From Candidatus Symbiothrix sp. (GTDB taxonomy: Bacteria > Bacteroidota > Bacteroidia > Bacteroidales > Azobacteroidaceae), in NCBI GenBank assembly GCA_031261295.1, contig JAISKT010000036.1:1-33293 (forward strand): DNA of 33,293 nt, in the 5' to 3' direction. The first letter of the stretch is position 1; every line of letters begins with the position of its first letter. This document shows, in pieces, positions 23,927-32,823 of the stretch. Position numbers and translations under genes: made by a program. Below the pieces are notes generated by a model. That model had not been told where the DNA came from, did no database searches, and saw only the letters and a list, made by a program, of their open reading frames with translations.

Positions 23927-24859
23927 ATGAGGGGGTTGGTTGTAAAAAATACGGGGAGCAGTTATCTGGTGAAAACCGGTGACGGGCAATTGGTTGAGAC
24001 GAAGCTCAAAGGTAATTTTCGTTTAAAGGATATACAAAGCACCAATCCTGTTGCCGTCGGCGACCACGTATTAGTGGAAGAAAATACGGAAGGAACGGCT
24101 TTCATTTATGAAATAGAAGACCGGAAAAACTATATTGTTCGCCGGTCTTCCAACCTTTCCAAGCAATCCCATATCATTGCGGCCAATATCGACCAGGCTT
24201 TTTTGATTGTGACCGTCAATTATCCCATTACCACGCCTACCTTTATCGACCGTTTCCTGGCCACAACAGAGGCTTACCGGATTCCGGTTTCTTTGTTTTT
24301 CAATAAAACAGACCGCTACAACGAGGAGGACCGGGAATACATGGAAGCGTTAATCAATCTGTATGAAACGATTGGCTACCCCTGCTATAAACTATCCGTC
24401 AAGTACGATGAAGATTTGTCTTTTATAAATGACTTGTTAAAAGAGAAGATCACGCTGTTTTCGGGTCATTCGGGAGTAGGCAAGTCCACATTAATCAACC
24501 GGTTAGTTCCGGGAACCAAACAAAAAACGCAAGAAATATCCGATTATCACAACAAAGGAATGCACACCACCACTTTTTCGGAGATGATCGAACTGCCTGA
24601 AGGCGGTTATATCATTGATACGCCAGGCATTAAAGGATTTGGCGTTTTCGATATGGAAGGAGTGGAAATATCGCATTATTTCCCGGAGATATTCCGGTTT
24701 TCACACGATTGCCGGTTCAATAATTGCAGCCACCGGAAAGAACCCGGATGCGCTGTGCAAAAAGCGGTAGGAGAGCACTATATCAGTGAGTCCCGTTATC
24801 GCAGTTATCTAAATATGTTAGAAGATAAAAATGAAAACAAATACAGAGAAGCATTTTAA
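23927..24859 (+). CDS. rsgA: Ribosome small-subunit-dependent GTPase A
   Basis: The 310-residue protein has an N-terminal OB fold, then the circularly permuted GTPase order: NKTD (G4, 126-129), GHSGVGKST (G1, 180-188), DTPG (G3, 231-234), and a C-terminal zinc-binding segment ([14 protein letters not shown]). Known role: late 30S subunit maturation; also linked to (p)ppGpp. The YitT-family gene begins inside its 3' end (29-base overlap). Confidence 0.96.
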   Translation: MRGLVVKNTGSSYLVKTGDGQLVETKLKGNFRLKDIQSTNPVAVGDHVLVEENTEGTAFIYEIEDRKNYIVRRSSNLSKQSHIIAANIDQAFLIVTVNYPITTPTFIDRFLATTEAYRIPVSLFFNKTDRYNEEDREYMEALINLYETIGYPCYKLSVKYDEDLSFINDLLKEKITLFSGHSGVGKSTLINRLVPGTKQKTQEISDYHNKGMHTTTFSEMIELPEGGYIIDTPGIKGFGVFDMEGVEISHYFPEIFRFSHDCRFNNCSHRKEPGCAVQKAVGEHYISESRYRSYLNMLEDKNENKYREAF

Positions 24860-25724
24860 AATTTCGAAACAACTCATCATTCAGGAAGTCCAGGATTATT
24901 TTTTTATCCTTGTCGGTTTATGCTTGTATGCCTTCGGTTGGACCGGATTCCTTTTGCCGGCAGGTGTCACTTCCGGAGGAGTTACCGGTATTGCCGCATT
25001 GTTTTATTTTGCAACCGGCATTCCGATTGCCATCCCTTATTTTTGCATTAATGCCGTATTGTTACTGTTTGCAATAAAAATATTCGGATTCAAATTCAGC
25101 CTGAAAACCATTATCAATGTGGTGATCCTGACCTTTCTCCTGTCTTTTTTGCAATCCATTATCAAGGATCCGTTGGTAAGAGATCAACCGTTTATGGATT
25201 GTATTATCGGAGGTATCGTGTGTGGTGTCGGTATCGGCTTGGTTTTTAATTTCAAGGGAAGCATGGGCGGAACCGATATTGTGGCCCTTGTCATCAATAA
25301 ACACCGCAACATATCCATTGGTAAAGCCTTGTTAATCTGCGATGTGATAATCATTTCGTCTTCTTTTCTTATTTTTCACAGCGTGGAGAAAATTGTTTAC
25401 GGTTTAGTGGCCATGAGCGTTTCATCGTATGCAGTGGATATGGTTTTGAACGGCGCCCGGCAGTCGGTGCAATTCTTTATTTTTTCGGATAAATACGATG
25501 AAGTGGCCGATGCCATCATCCGGCAAGCTCACCGGGGCTGTACTATATTGGACGGTACCGGCTGGTATTCCCAAAAACCGGTAAAAATAGTAATCGTGAT
25601 GGCCAAAAAGAACGAATCGGTGACGATCTTCCGCATCGTGAATAGCATCGACTCGCACGCATTCATCTCGCAAAGTTCGGTAATCGGCGTTTACGGAAAA
25701 GGATTTGATCCGATAAAAGTTTAG
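24831..25724 (+). CDS. YitT-family membrane protein, 297 aa
   Basis: There are about five to six membrane helices in the first 210 residues (for example [20 protein letters not shown] and the motif [14 protein letters not shown]), then [15 protein letters not shown], typical of the YitT membrane core, and a C-terminal soluble DUF2179 domain with [15 protein letters not shown]. Function of the family is not established. The start overlaps rsgA by 29 bases. After it come only a short gene stub and the start of the AT-rich region. Confidence 0.93.
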   Translation: MKTNTEKHFKISKQLIIQEVQDYFFILVGLCLYAFGWTGFLLPAGVTSGGVTGIAALFYFATGIPIAIPYFCINAVLLLFAIKIFGFKFSLKTIINVVILTFLLSFLQSIIKDPLVRDQPFMDCIIGGIVCGVGIGLVFNFKGSMGGTDIVALVINKHRNISIGKALLICDVIIISSSFLIFHSVEKIVYGLVAMSVSSYAVDMVLNGARQSVQFFIFSDKYDEVADAIIRQAHRGCTILDGTGWYSQKPVKIVIVMAKKNESVTIFRIVNSIDSHAFISQSSVIGVYGKGFDPIKV

Positions 25725-25751
25725 TTAGTAGAAGAAAATGGGGGAAGCCAA

Positions 25752-25838
25752 ATGAAAATTGGAGATAAAGTACGATTGATTTTGAATAAACACCTGGGCA
25801 TAATCCGCTCATTTTTAAGCGTTAGCAATACTATTTAA
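25752..25838 (+). pseudogene. 28-codon stub resembling the start of a DUF2027/Smr-type gene
   Basis: The short frame reads MKIGDKVRLILNKHLG and stops after 28 codons. MKIGDKVRFLNE is the usual start of DUF2027-domain proteins in Bacteroides, so I read this as the front end of such a gene, cut off near 25790-25800 where the sequence turns AT-rich. A ribosome binding site-like purine run (GGGGGAAG) sits just upstream. A 28-residue match is short, so this stays tentative. Confidence 0.5.
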
Positions 25839-25869
25839 AGTTGCATGGTCTTTTTCATCATTGTACTAT

Positions 25870-26444
25870 TTATCCAATACTTGTTTCTACATACCATTTA
25901 CTAAGATAAAATATTTGAACCAAATAATAACCTGTTAGAAACAAAACAGCTATTAAAGCAATTATAAATAAAATAAGAGCAAAAAATCCCGTTTTATTTT
26001 CTGCATTTTTACGACACCATTTGGTGTGTTTACAAATAGTATGTTTTTGTATAAATACCAACACATTGCTACAAACAACAAACTCACCAGGGTATATTAT
26101 CGGATTTCGTGGAGAGCGTTTTGTCTATAACAAACACAAACTTGGGTATGCTTGTATTTGACGGCACCTTGGCAAAAGAGGGTTCATTAGGATACCTGTA
26201 TTTGTCATCATGATAACCCAACTCTTTTTTCATCATGCTGAGATAGTATATTTGCATGAATGCTGAAGAAAAAAGCAACAATAGCCAAAAGTAAGACAAA
26301 AATACTGCCGATTACTTTTATAATACGGTACTTAAAAAAACAACTTGCAGTTTTGATTGAAAGACATAGCAATACTGTCAAACCGCCACACAGTAATATC
26401 CAAAAAACGAAATTTACTAATAGATGTATCCAACCTTCTTTCAT
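25870..26444 (-). pseudogene. Membrane protein gene with two apparent frameshifts (about 190 aa if restored)
   Basis: Three overlapping minus-strand frames join into one sensible protein if one A is removed from an A6 run near 26244 (giving SQHDEKELGYHDDKYRYPNE) and one from an A4 run near 26122 (giving FVFVIDKRSPRNPIIYPGEF). The product would have two N-terminal helices (WIHLLVNFVFWILLCGGLTV; VIGSIFVLLLAIVAFF), a soluble middle with Cys residues (CKHTKWC), and a C-terminal helix (FFALILFIIALIAVLFLTGY). It follows the DUF4407 gene by 8 bases and is the last gene of the operon. Either a decayed gene or sequence error; function unknown. Confidence 0.65.
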
Positions 26445-26452
26445 ATAATTCT

Positions 26453-27976
26453 TTATGTTGTTTTAGTGATTATACTTGTTGAAGCAGAACTTGTTTCCAT
26501 TTTTTCTTGTTCTTCTTTATACCATTTATCAATAGCACGTAAAGCCAATTCCTGTTGTTTTTTAGCAATATCATCCGTAATAATTTTATTATTATTCAAT
26601 TCGGCATCCAATTTAATTTTATGTGCTTGAACAAACATTTCACCTCTCAATTTAGCAACTTCTTCGGCTTTTATCAATAGCTCATTGATTTCAGAGTTTA
26701 TTCGCGATATGATTTCTTTTTGTTTTACCATTAATTCATATTCTGTTCGGTCGAGAATTTCATCGTAAGAACCTCGTTTAGTTATCAGTTTTGTTAAAAT
26801 AGGGGCTAATTCTATTGTCAAAAACAAAAGCATAATCATTAAACTTGTCCACCACATAGTAGAATCAGTATCGGTTAAATCGCCTAAGGCTTCTATTTGC
26901 GTAATAAAGTTGTTTGTAAATGCTTTTTCGGAGGTTTTATTGGCTTCTTCTGTTTTCGTTTCTGATATGGCAATGGCATCTTTTAGTTTAGCTTCTGCTT
27001 CCGTTTTTTCTTGCTGTTTTTCTCTTATTTCCTTCTGTTTCTGTAATTTGTATTCTTTTCTTGCTTCGGAAATCTGGTTATTGATTTTATTAACGACTGC
27101 TTGTTGAGAGTTTATTTCTCTATTTAATACTCCAATTGCAGAATTTTCATTTTGGATTTTATCATTTGCCTCTTTAGTTAAATCGTATCTAACAATAGTT
27201 GTTCCATCAGAATCATACACAGGCCTTTTATAATTCTGATTATTTCTAATTGAAGTAATATTTTGCCTGTGTTGATTAATTTTTGGATTATTGATATTAT
27301 TAATTCTTGTCAGAGTAGCATTTGCTTGGGCAAGGTCATTGTTTATCAAATCCTTTACATTTTGCGGGTCGGTTGCCAATTCGGTGTGAAGTTTGTTAAG
27401 CGTAGTATCCAAGTTCAATACTTGACCTTTTTTGTCCGGTATTCCATAAATATTGGTAAACTCAGTTGCATTGTTCTTTTTTGAAGCAATTTCGTTTTTT
27501 TGTATTTGCTCTGCAAGACGACTTTCAAAAATCTTAATTTCAATCGGTTTAGAAATTACAATGGCAATAATAATTGCTAAAATGATACGAGGAGAAGCTT
27601 GTAATAATTCTTTTCCGTATTTTTTCCACCAAATATCTTCTTCTGATTTTCTGAAAGTTGATACAATAAAACGGTCAAGATTGAAAATAATCAATCCCCA
27701 CAAAATACCAAACAAGAATGCAGGTAACAAGGCACTTGTATCGGTAGTGTTTAAATCACCGTTACGAAAAACCGTGTATAAAGCATAACCACCCGACAAA
27801 GAAGCCAACACTCCCGTAAACAGAATGGTTGCACCAATGCCGGTATATTTATTCCACTCCGTAGGGCATTGTTTCAGCACGTCTTTATCAACACCCGCAC
27901 AGATGCAAAGAAAACGCTGTATTTCACTCAATTTTCTTTTTCCGCTATACTCTGCTATTTCTTCTAACATACTCAT
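26453..27976 (-). CDS. DUF4407 membrane protein, 507 aa
   Basis: Two transmembrane helices at about residues 46-70 and 80-102 (ALLPAFLFGILWGLIIFNLDRFI), a third at about 128-148, a long charged coiled-coil region (about 160-370) and a fourth helix (WWTSLMIMLLFLTIELAPIL) followed by another coiled coil. This is the DUF4407 layout; NLDRFIVSTFRK is characteristic. Function of the family is unknown. It overlaps the Ig-like/zinc-finger gene by 32 bases, within the kinase/phosphatase operon, so inference: a membrane component acted on by, or signalling to, that pair. Confidence 0.88.
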   Translation of the reverse strand: MSMLEEIAEYSGKRKLSEIQRFLCICAGVDKDVLKQCPTEWNKYTGIGATILFTGVLASLSGGYALYTVFRNGDLNTTDTSALLPAFLFGILWGLIIFNLDRFIVSTFRKSEEDIWWKKYGKELLQASPRIILAIIIAIVISKPIEIKIFESRLAEQIQKNEIASKKNNATEFTNIYGIPDKKGQVLNLDTTLNKLHTELATDPQNVKDLINNDLAQANATLTRINNINNPKINQHRQNITSIRNNQNYKRPVYDSDGTTIVRYDLTKEANDKIQNENSAIGVLNREINSQQAVVNKINNQISEARKEYKLQKQKEIREKQQEKTEAEAKLKDAIAISETKTEEANKTSEKAFTNNFITQIEALGDLTDTDSTMWWTSLMIMLLFLTIELAPILTKLITKRGSYDEILDRTEYELMVKQKEIISRINSEINELLIKAEEVAKLRGEMFVQAHKIKLDAELNNNKIITDDIAKKQQELALRAIDKWYKEEQEKMETSSASTSIITKTT

Positions 27977-29195
27977 ATATTTTTGAAAAATTAAAAATCG
28001 ACAATTTGGTTTTATATAATGGCTTTATTTTCGCTAAATTAATATCCAGTTTTGTAAATTGAGGTGGATTAAAATTAAAATCCGGCAGATTGATTGACAC
28101 ATCTATTTTGGGTGCAATAATATTTAGTGGCTTAACGCTGCTACTGAAATCCGGCATAGGAACAAGTAAACTTTCGATTATGGGGGTAGGGAAAACCGTA
28201 ACCACAATATTTTTGGTTGCCGTGCTTAATTCCCCTACTGCTGTAAGTGTATATAATGTGTTTTTGTCGTGCAATAAATTCTTTTCGCCTTCTGCTGCTA
28301 CCTTACCAACTCCGTGATTAATTTCTGTTTTCTTTGCATTTTCAACTTTCCACGAAAGCGTTACAGGTTGAGAACTGATGACAACTTCGGGCAAAACTTT
28401 GAAATATTTTATTTCGGGTTTCGGAAAAACTTCTATTGTAATTTCTTTTTCAATGGTTGTTTTGCTGTCTAATGCGGTGGCAATGAGTTTGAATGTTGTG
28501 GTTTCTTTTAATGTAATCTCTTTGTCGCCAATATTTTCGATTTCTTTTTTTGATTCATTATATAATAATACGGATTTCAAAGCATTTTCAACATTCCATT
28601 TTAAATTTAGAATATCACCTAATTCTATTTTTCTTTTGCAATCAAATTTTATTTTTGGCAAAGGAATAAACTCTACTTCAATTTCTTTTTCAACCGTTCC
28701 TATCTCATTTTCTGTGATTATTTTAACAGGATTTTTTTCTACCTTCAAATTGGTAATCCCTTCATTATCAACTTTACCAATTCCTAATATTTGTGTTCTT
28801 GTGCTGTTGTTTGCTTTCCATTTTATTTGAGTAGAGGCGCCTGTTAATAATTTTGTGCTTTCTAACTCGAATAATACTATGCTCGGTTTATCTAACAATA
28901 CGACTAAATCTTCTTGATATTCAGCAAATTTGTTATTGAGCAGAAAAACAATTTTTTCGTTATTTTTGCAATTCTCGAATAATATTGAGCCGTTTGTATC
29001 AACATCAAATTTCTTCTTTTTTTTGACAATCGTAACACTTTCGGCATTATCAGTTTCCCAAAAAACTTTGATAGTGCCAAAAACATCAGATAATTCGTAT
29101 GTGCAAGATTTAAGGACGGGTCTTTTGCCATCGCAAATCTCGCACGAAATATCTTCGTCTCTGTTTTTATGCTCGCAATTTTTACAACGCCACAT
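27945..29195 (-). CDS. RanBP2-type zinc finger plus tandem Ig-like domains, 416 aa
   Basis: The first 21 residues fit the RanBP2 finger exactly: W-x-C-x2-C-x3-N-x6-C-x2-C (Trp2, Cys4, Cys7, Asn11, Cys18, Cys21). About four beta-sandwich repeats of roughly 80 residues follow, each with a core like LSWKVENAKKTEIN and, in two, GIGKV/GVGKV and EG. There is no signal peptide, so it should be cytoplasmic. The C-terminal 80 residues are Pro/Leu rich. It lies between the kinase (3 bases apart) and DUF4407 (32-base overlap) genes. Inference: an adaptor or substrate of the kinase. Confidence 0.8.
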   Translation of the reverse strand: MWRCKNCEHKNRDEDISCEICDGKRPVLKSCTYELSDVFGTIKVFWETDNAESVTIVKKKKKFDVDTNGSILFENCKNNEKIVFLLNNKFAEYQEDLVVLLDKPSIVLFELESTKLLTGASTQIKWKANNSTRTQILGIGKVDNEGITNLKVEKNPVKIITENEIGTVEKEIEVEFIPLPKIKFDCKRKIELGDILNLKWNVENALKSVLLYNESKKEIENIGDKEITLKETTTFKLIATALDSKTTIEKEITIEVFPKPEIKYFKVLPEVVISSQPVTLSWKVENAKKTEINHGVGKVAAEGEKNLLHDKNTLYTLTAVGELSTATKNIVVTVFPTPIIESLLVPMPDFSSSVKPLNIIAPKIDVSINLPDFNFNPPQFTKLDINLAKIKPLYKTKLSIFNFSKIYEYVRRNSRV

Positions 29196-29198
29196 TTA

Positions 29199-30272
29199 TC
29201 AACTTTTTTTGAGATTACTCGAAATCCTAATGCTTGGATTACTTGTAGCCGTTTTTGGCGTTTCTTCGATTGCTGCCTTTTTATCACTTTCCCCTTTCAA
29301 ATTACCTGAAATTCTTATTGTACCCGTTGTTACAGGCTTTGGTTCATCCGGTTTGACAATTGGTTTTTCATCCTCTTTTTTTGTAATATCTAAAATATCA
29401 GGCGATTTTAGCGTTTGAAATACTTGACTGATAGTCGGGCGTTTTTCTCTGTCGTTTTGCATCATTGCATTTAGCAAGTCGCAAATTTTTATTGACAAAC
29501 TTGTAACTTTGACAGTATTTCCATCTGCAACAGATTGTGCTACAGAACTGTATGTTTCATTTACAGAGGGTTTTGCACCGCTGAAATATTCTGTAAAAAT
29601 AACACCGAGTGTAAAAATATCCGATTTTGTTGTTAAGTCCTTTTTATTACTTTTTCCTGTATTTTTAATGTAATCCAATAATTCAGGAGAATAATAATCA
29701 GGAGTTCCGACAATTTCTGTACAATCGGGTGGATTTTCAGAAAAATAACTGTCGTCAAAATCAATCAATTTTGTAGTGTATCCTCCTGTTGCAGTTTTTT
29801 TAATAATGATATTGTCCGGTTTCAAGTCGCCGTGAACAATACCTAAATCGTGCAGGATTTTTAAACTGTGCGTAACTGTTTTAAGCAATATCAAAATTTT
29901 ATCTTTTGAAAATTTTGATACATCTTTGGGCTTCAATGAAGCAATATCAATTTTTTCATTGATTTTATAATAACAAGTGCCACATCGAAAAAAATCTATT
30001 GCATACACCAAATTACCACCGATTGCACATTTGGTTGCAATTTTATCATTCAGTTGCTTTTGGTGTTGCTCAAAACGCTCACATTTTTTTCTTTTTTCGG
30101 CTTTGATTTTTGGGCTACCGGGCGCACCATCAACAGGATATTTATAATCAAGAAAAACCTTGATAAAATATTCTGTTCCACCTTTTTTAGCAAAAGATAT
30201 TTCGCCTTTTCCACCTGCTGGAATTGAATTTTTTAAGATTTCATATCCGTTTATTGTTTCACCTGCTCGCAT
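29199..30272 (-). CDS. Ser/Thr protein kinase, 357 aa
   Basis: The kinase domain covers about residues 8-295: glycine-rich loop (SIPAGGKGE, 16-24), Lys38 in YFIKVF, catalytic loop HGDLKPDN (Asp149, Lys151, Asn154), DFD at 171-173 in place of DFG, and the GTPDYYSPE activation segment. All catalytic residues are present. The C-terminal tail is Pro/Lys rich and holds two copies of a short motif, TIRISGNLKG (318) and SIRISSNLKK (347). No membrane helix. It overlaps the PP2C gene by 22 bases, so kinase and phosphatase are coupled. Known pairing: kinase plus PP2C phosphatase acting on shared targets. Confidence 0.93.
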   Translation of the reverse strand: MRAGETINGYEILKNSIPAGGKGEISFAKKGGTEYFIKVFLDYKYPVDGAPGSPKIKAEKRKKCERFEQHQKQLNDKIATKCAIGGNLVYAIDFFRCGTCYYKINEKIDIASLKPKDVSKFSKDKILILLKTVTHSLKILHDLGIVHGDLKPDNIIIKKTATGGYTTKLIDFDDSYFSENPPDCTEIVGTPDYYSPELLDYIKNTGKSNKKDLTTKSDIFTLGVIFTEYFSGAKPSVNETYSSVAQSVADGNTVKVTSLSIKICDLLNAMMQNDREKRPTISQVFQTLKSPDILDITKKEDEKPIVKPDEPKPVTTGTIRISGNLKGESDKKAAIEETPKTATSNPSIRISSNLKKS

Positions 30273-31438
30273 ATTTCATTGGTATTAAAAAGTGAATAAT
30301 TTGTTTTTTTGTATTTTGACCACAAATTCTCATATAGTTCGGTGCGTTCTGTTTCAAGTAGAACAAACTGTTCTGTTTGGTTTTGCTGTTTTTTTAAGTC
30401 AAGAATAGATTTTTCTTTATCATCAATATCTTTCATATAATCAAGATATAATGATTCGTTTCGAGTTCTGAATAATTCTTTGAAATTAACAAAATCAGTA
30501 TTGCTATCAGTCAAACACAGTAACGAGATACTACAATCATCGCCCGAAATATCTTTTAGAATTTCACTGATTTTTTGTTCCCATTCACTCATAGAATTTG
30601 CATTTTGCATCGTTTGCAACAGCATATTTTCAAAGTGCATTGGCGTTGAAAAAAACTGAAAACAACCATCGGTAGCCGCAAAGAAAACAGCGGGTGTTTT
30701 TTCCTCTAATTCTTTGAAATTGATAGAAAAATCACTGTCTAGATTTACCATATTAGAAAGGGGAGAATCATTTTTAATGTTTTGGAAAGGGTCGTTTTCT
30801 ACTTTCAAATCATCTTTTGTAAGTTGAACAAGTCCTTTTTCGGCAGATAAACAATAAACTCTCGAATCGCCGGCCCAAAGTGTTTTTATCTTTACTATTG
30901 CATTAGAAACAGAAATCAGAGCGACAGCCATAGTTGTAGGGAAAGTCCTTACCAAACTGCTTCTAATACTGCTTCTTTCGTATTGCTGTTTGTCTAATTT
31001 TTCTTTTAATTTTTCCACTATTTTTTCTTTCAGCGATTCAATATCACTTTGCACAAAAGAAAAATTATCCGTATCAAAGCGACTATTGAAAAATAGTTCT
31101 ACCGCGTTTTTTACTTCGCGAGAGGCAATGTAAGCACCTGTACGAATTTCTTCGTTTTCTTCGTACCTGCTACTTCCGGAACCTCCCATTCCATCAAACA
31201 CGCCGATAACCCACCTTTGTTTGTCGCTTGAAACGATAAACAAAGGTGGTGCATCTTCGGCTGATTTTTCTTTAGGAATGTCAATTATAAAATTGTTCTT
31301 AAAACTTGCTGCCTCTTTTGTTTTTTTCTTCTTTTCCATTTTTATGATTAGAATGATTTTTGCAATCAAAAGTACGCATACGATAGTTAGAAGAATACAA
31401 ATTCTATTTGCTGCACATTCTTGTAATATCATATTCAT
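30251..31438 (-). CDS. Membrane-anchored PP2C-family protein phosphatase, 395 aa
   Basis: One N-terminal transmembrane helix (about residues 12-33) precedes the PP2C domain: GVFDGMGG (Asp82), TTMAVALI, WAGDSRVYCL, ATDGCFQ and GDDCSISLL, so the metal-binding aspartates are present. An Asp in the AED at 60-62 may take the place of the usual N-terminal NED motif. The region after about 315 is a charged helical tail. It overlaps the kinase gene by 22 bases and follows the vWA gene by 2. Known role: removing phosphate from Ser/Thr; likely the antagonist of the neighbouring kinase. Confidence 0.92.
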   Translation of the reverse strand: MNMILQECAANRICILLTIVCVLLIAKIILIIKMEKKKKTKEAASFKNNFIIDIPKEKSAEDAPPLFIVSSDKQRWVIGVFDGMGGSGSSRYEENEEIRTGAYIASREVKNAVELFFNSRFDTDNFSFVQSDIESLKEKIVEKLKEKLDKQQYERSSIRSSLVRTFPTTMAVALISVSNAIVKIKTLWAGDSRVYCLSAEKGLVQLTKDDLKVENDPFQNIKNDSPLSNMVNLDSDFSINFKELEEKTPAVFFAATDGCFQFFSTPMHFENMLLQTMQNANSMSEWEQKISEILKDISGDDCSISLLCLTDSNTDFVNFKELFRTRNESLYLDYMKDIDDKEKSILDLKKQQNQTEQFVLLETERTELYENLWSKYKKTNYSLFNTNEICEQVKQ

Positions 31439-31440
31439 TA

Positions 31441-32109
31441 TTATATGCTATTAACAATAGTGCTTAAAATTGTTTTATAGTCAACATCTGCTAAACCTTC
31501 TCCTGCTTTTGACGGAACGTGAATAACACTTTCCCAATGAGTCGCAATATCTGTCCAAGCAGTTGCATCGGGGGTAAACAAAATCAATCTTTTTGCTGTG
31601 TTTGACACATAAGATTGTCCTTCCCACCAATCTGTCAATTCATTAAAATTGGCAGGCAAGCCATTCGGTTTGTAACTTGACGATTTTTCCAACGGGTGCG
31701 TTGAGGCATCAGACCAAACTACAACAATGTGTCGTTGACGGTCGCCATCCTTATCCCAATCGGATTTAATTGCAAGCGCAATGGCTTCCAATCCGTTTTC
31801 TGGCTCATCGCCGCCACCCGAAGGTCGCAATGCACTGACAAACGAACTAAATTTGCCTTCTTCCTCGGGAATTTTGACAAATTCAAGTTGTTCAAGTGCA
31901 GCACTGCCGTCTGCTTCAAAATCCCTAAATGCAATAACACGAATTCGCAAAGAATCCACATTTTTGTCTTTCTCTGCTAATGCTTTTTGTAAATCAGGAT
32001 AAAATTTCAAAGCATTAGTTTTTACGGTTTCCAAAATACCGCCCATACTTCCTGTTACGTCAATGCAGAAAACTAAATCTACATTGTACTTTAACCCCTG
32101 TGTACTCAT
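31441..32109 (-). CDS. vWA-domain protein (TerY-like), 222 aa
   Basis: I chose the ATG at 32107-32109 (MSTQGLKYN); an open frame 11 codons further upstream has no better start. The vWA domain fills the protein: MIDAS motif DVTGSMGG (residues 17-24), GGGDEPENGLEAI, and a later Asp in WSDASTHPLE. No signal peptide, so cytoplasmic. TerY-like vWA proteins occur next to PP2C phosphatases and kinases in the 'TerY-P triad' described in comparative genomics of tellurite-resistance systems. Here all three are adjacent in one operon, separated by 2 bases or overlapping. Confidence 0.9.
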   Translation of the reverse strand: MSTQGLKYNVDLVFCIDVTGSMGGILETVKTNALKFYPDLQKALAEKDKNVDSLRIRVIAFRDFEADGSAALEQLEFVKIPEEEGKFSSFVSALRPSGGGDEPENGLEAIALAIKSDWDKDGDRQRHIVVVWSDASTHPLEKSSSYKPNGLPANFNELTDWWEGQSYVSNTAKRLILFTPDATAWTDIATHWESVIHVPSKAGEGLADVDYKTILSTIVNSI

Positions 32110-32208
32110 AATATAAAATTTATTTTTTGCCCCAATCCTCAAACGAGGCAGTTAATATTTTAAGTTTATCCGAAGCATGAGGATTAAAACTACTTTCGGC
32201 GTTTGCCT

Positions 32209-32478
32209 CTACGTTAATAAATTTATTATCTCTCTCGTATCGACTTTAGAAAAACCTTTTGCGACCATTTTTCCTCCCCCGACACTTTCTATGACTACAT
32301 CAGCATAAAATAGTAAATACTCATCAAGCATTACACTCGCAATATTTGATTTGTCAAAAATCCATTTTGAAAATGGTCCCCTTTTAATAATTATTTTTGC
32401 TCCGTCAATGATTAATTTGTCGGGAAATAAAAGATTATCATTTCTGGAAATTCTTTTTGCTATAAATGTAATTGCCAT
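32209..32478 (-). CDS. Small beta-rich (PH-like?) protein, 89 aa, possibly frameshifted
   Basis: I do not recognise the family. The pattern of short alternating hydrophobic strands (FPDKLIIDGAKIIIKRGPFS, IASVMLDEYLLFYADVVIES) with GGGKMVAKGF suggests a PH-like or similar small beta barrel. It is the first gene of the signalling operon. After its stop, another frame reads on for about 40 residues (SRYERDNKFINVEANAESSF and so on) to a stop at 32120, 10 bases before the vWA start; adding one A near 32240 would join them into about 119 residues. All other gene gaps in this operon are 8 bases or less, which favours the longer form. Confidence 0.6.
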   Translation of the reverse strand: MAITFIAKRISRNDNLLFPDKLIIDGAKIIIKRGPFSKWIFDKSNIASVMLDEYLLFYADVVIESVGGGKMVAKGFSKVDTREIINLLT

Positions 32479-32514
32479 TGTTTTTAATCAACATTTTATC
32501 CGTTGTGTATAATT

Positions 32515-32536
32515 AAGAAGGGTGTATCCCCTTCTT
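32515..32536 (-). terminator. Terminator-like hairpin in the operon leader (proximal)
   Basis: AAGAAGGG pairs with CCCTTCTT across a 6-nt loop (32515-32522, 32529-32536). It lies about 37 bases before the first gene, read in minus direction, and is followed only by AATTATAC, so an attenuator role is tentative. Confidence 0.35.
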
Positions 32537-32580
32537 TCTTCCCATTTATCTGAAAACGATAACACGGATAGTAAAAAGAA

Positions 32581-32660
32581 AACACACCCTCGTCATTGGG
32601 GTGCATTCGCCTTTTGCGTTTCCCTGTGCACTTAAAAATTGGTCGTTTTCGTTTAGAGAA
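32581..32660 (-). ncRNA. Leader element copy A (about 80 nt, unassigned)
   Basis: Same length and partly the same sequence as 32824-32902. Both share AACACACCC at one end, CGTTTTC plus TTAGAGAA at the other, and a stem between: GTGCA/TGCAC here, against TGTA/TACA in copy B. The surrounding gap (32479-33134) has no gene I can support. Confidence 0.5.
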
Positions 32661-32732
32661 AATACTGACGAAGCATTATACCTTTTATAATTTTAATTCT
32701 ACATACAAATTTGTTCTTTCATTTTGTTCCTC

Positions 32733-32790
32733 TTAAAAAAATAAAAAAGGTGCGACCTCTCGCTTATCTTGCTAAACTGAGGTACGACCA
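32733..32790 (-). terminator. Terminator-like hairpin between the two leader elements
   Basis: In minus direction, GGTCGTACCTC (32779-32789) pairs with GAGGTCGCACC (32749-32759) around a 3x3 internal loop, then a T-run TTTTTTATTTTTTT follows. It could end a short RNA of about 210 nt or act as an attenuator. Confidence 0.55.
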
Positions 32791-32823
32791 AGTAACCTGT
32801 GCACAACAAGAATAAGCCAAAGG

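Noticed and set aside
26260-26630. Plus-strand open frames at 26260-26448 and 26424-26630
   Set aside because: Antisense to the DUF4407 and membrane-protein genes, with no recognisable domain or start signal.
32581-32660. c-di-GMP-I riboswitch
   Set aside because: GCACAGGGAAACGCAAA on the minus strand is suggestive, but the remaining conserved positions and the receptor helices do not fit, and copy B lacks this sequence.
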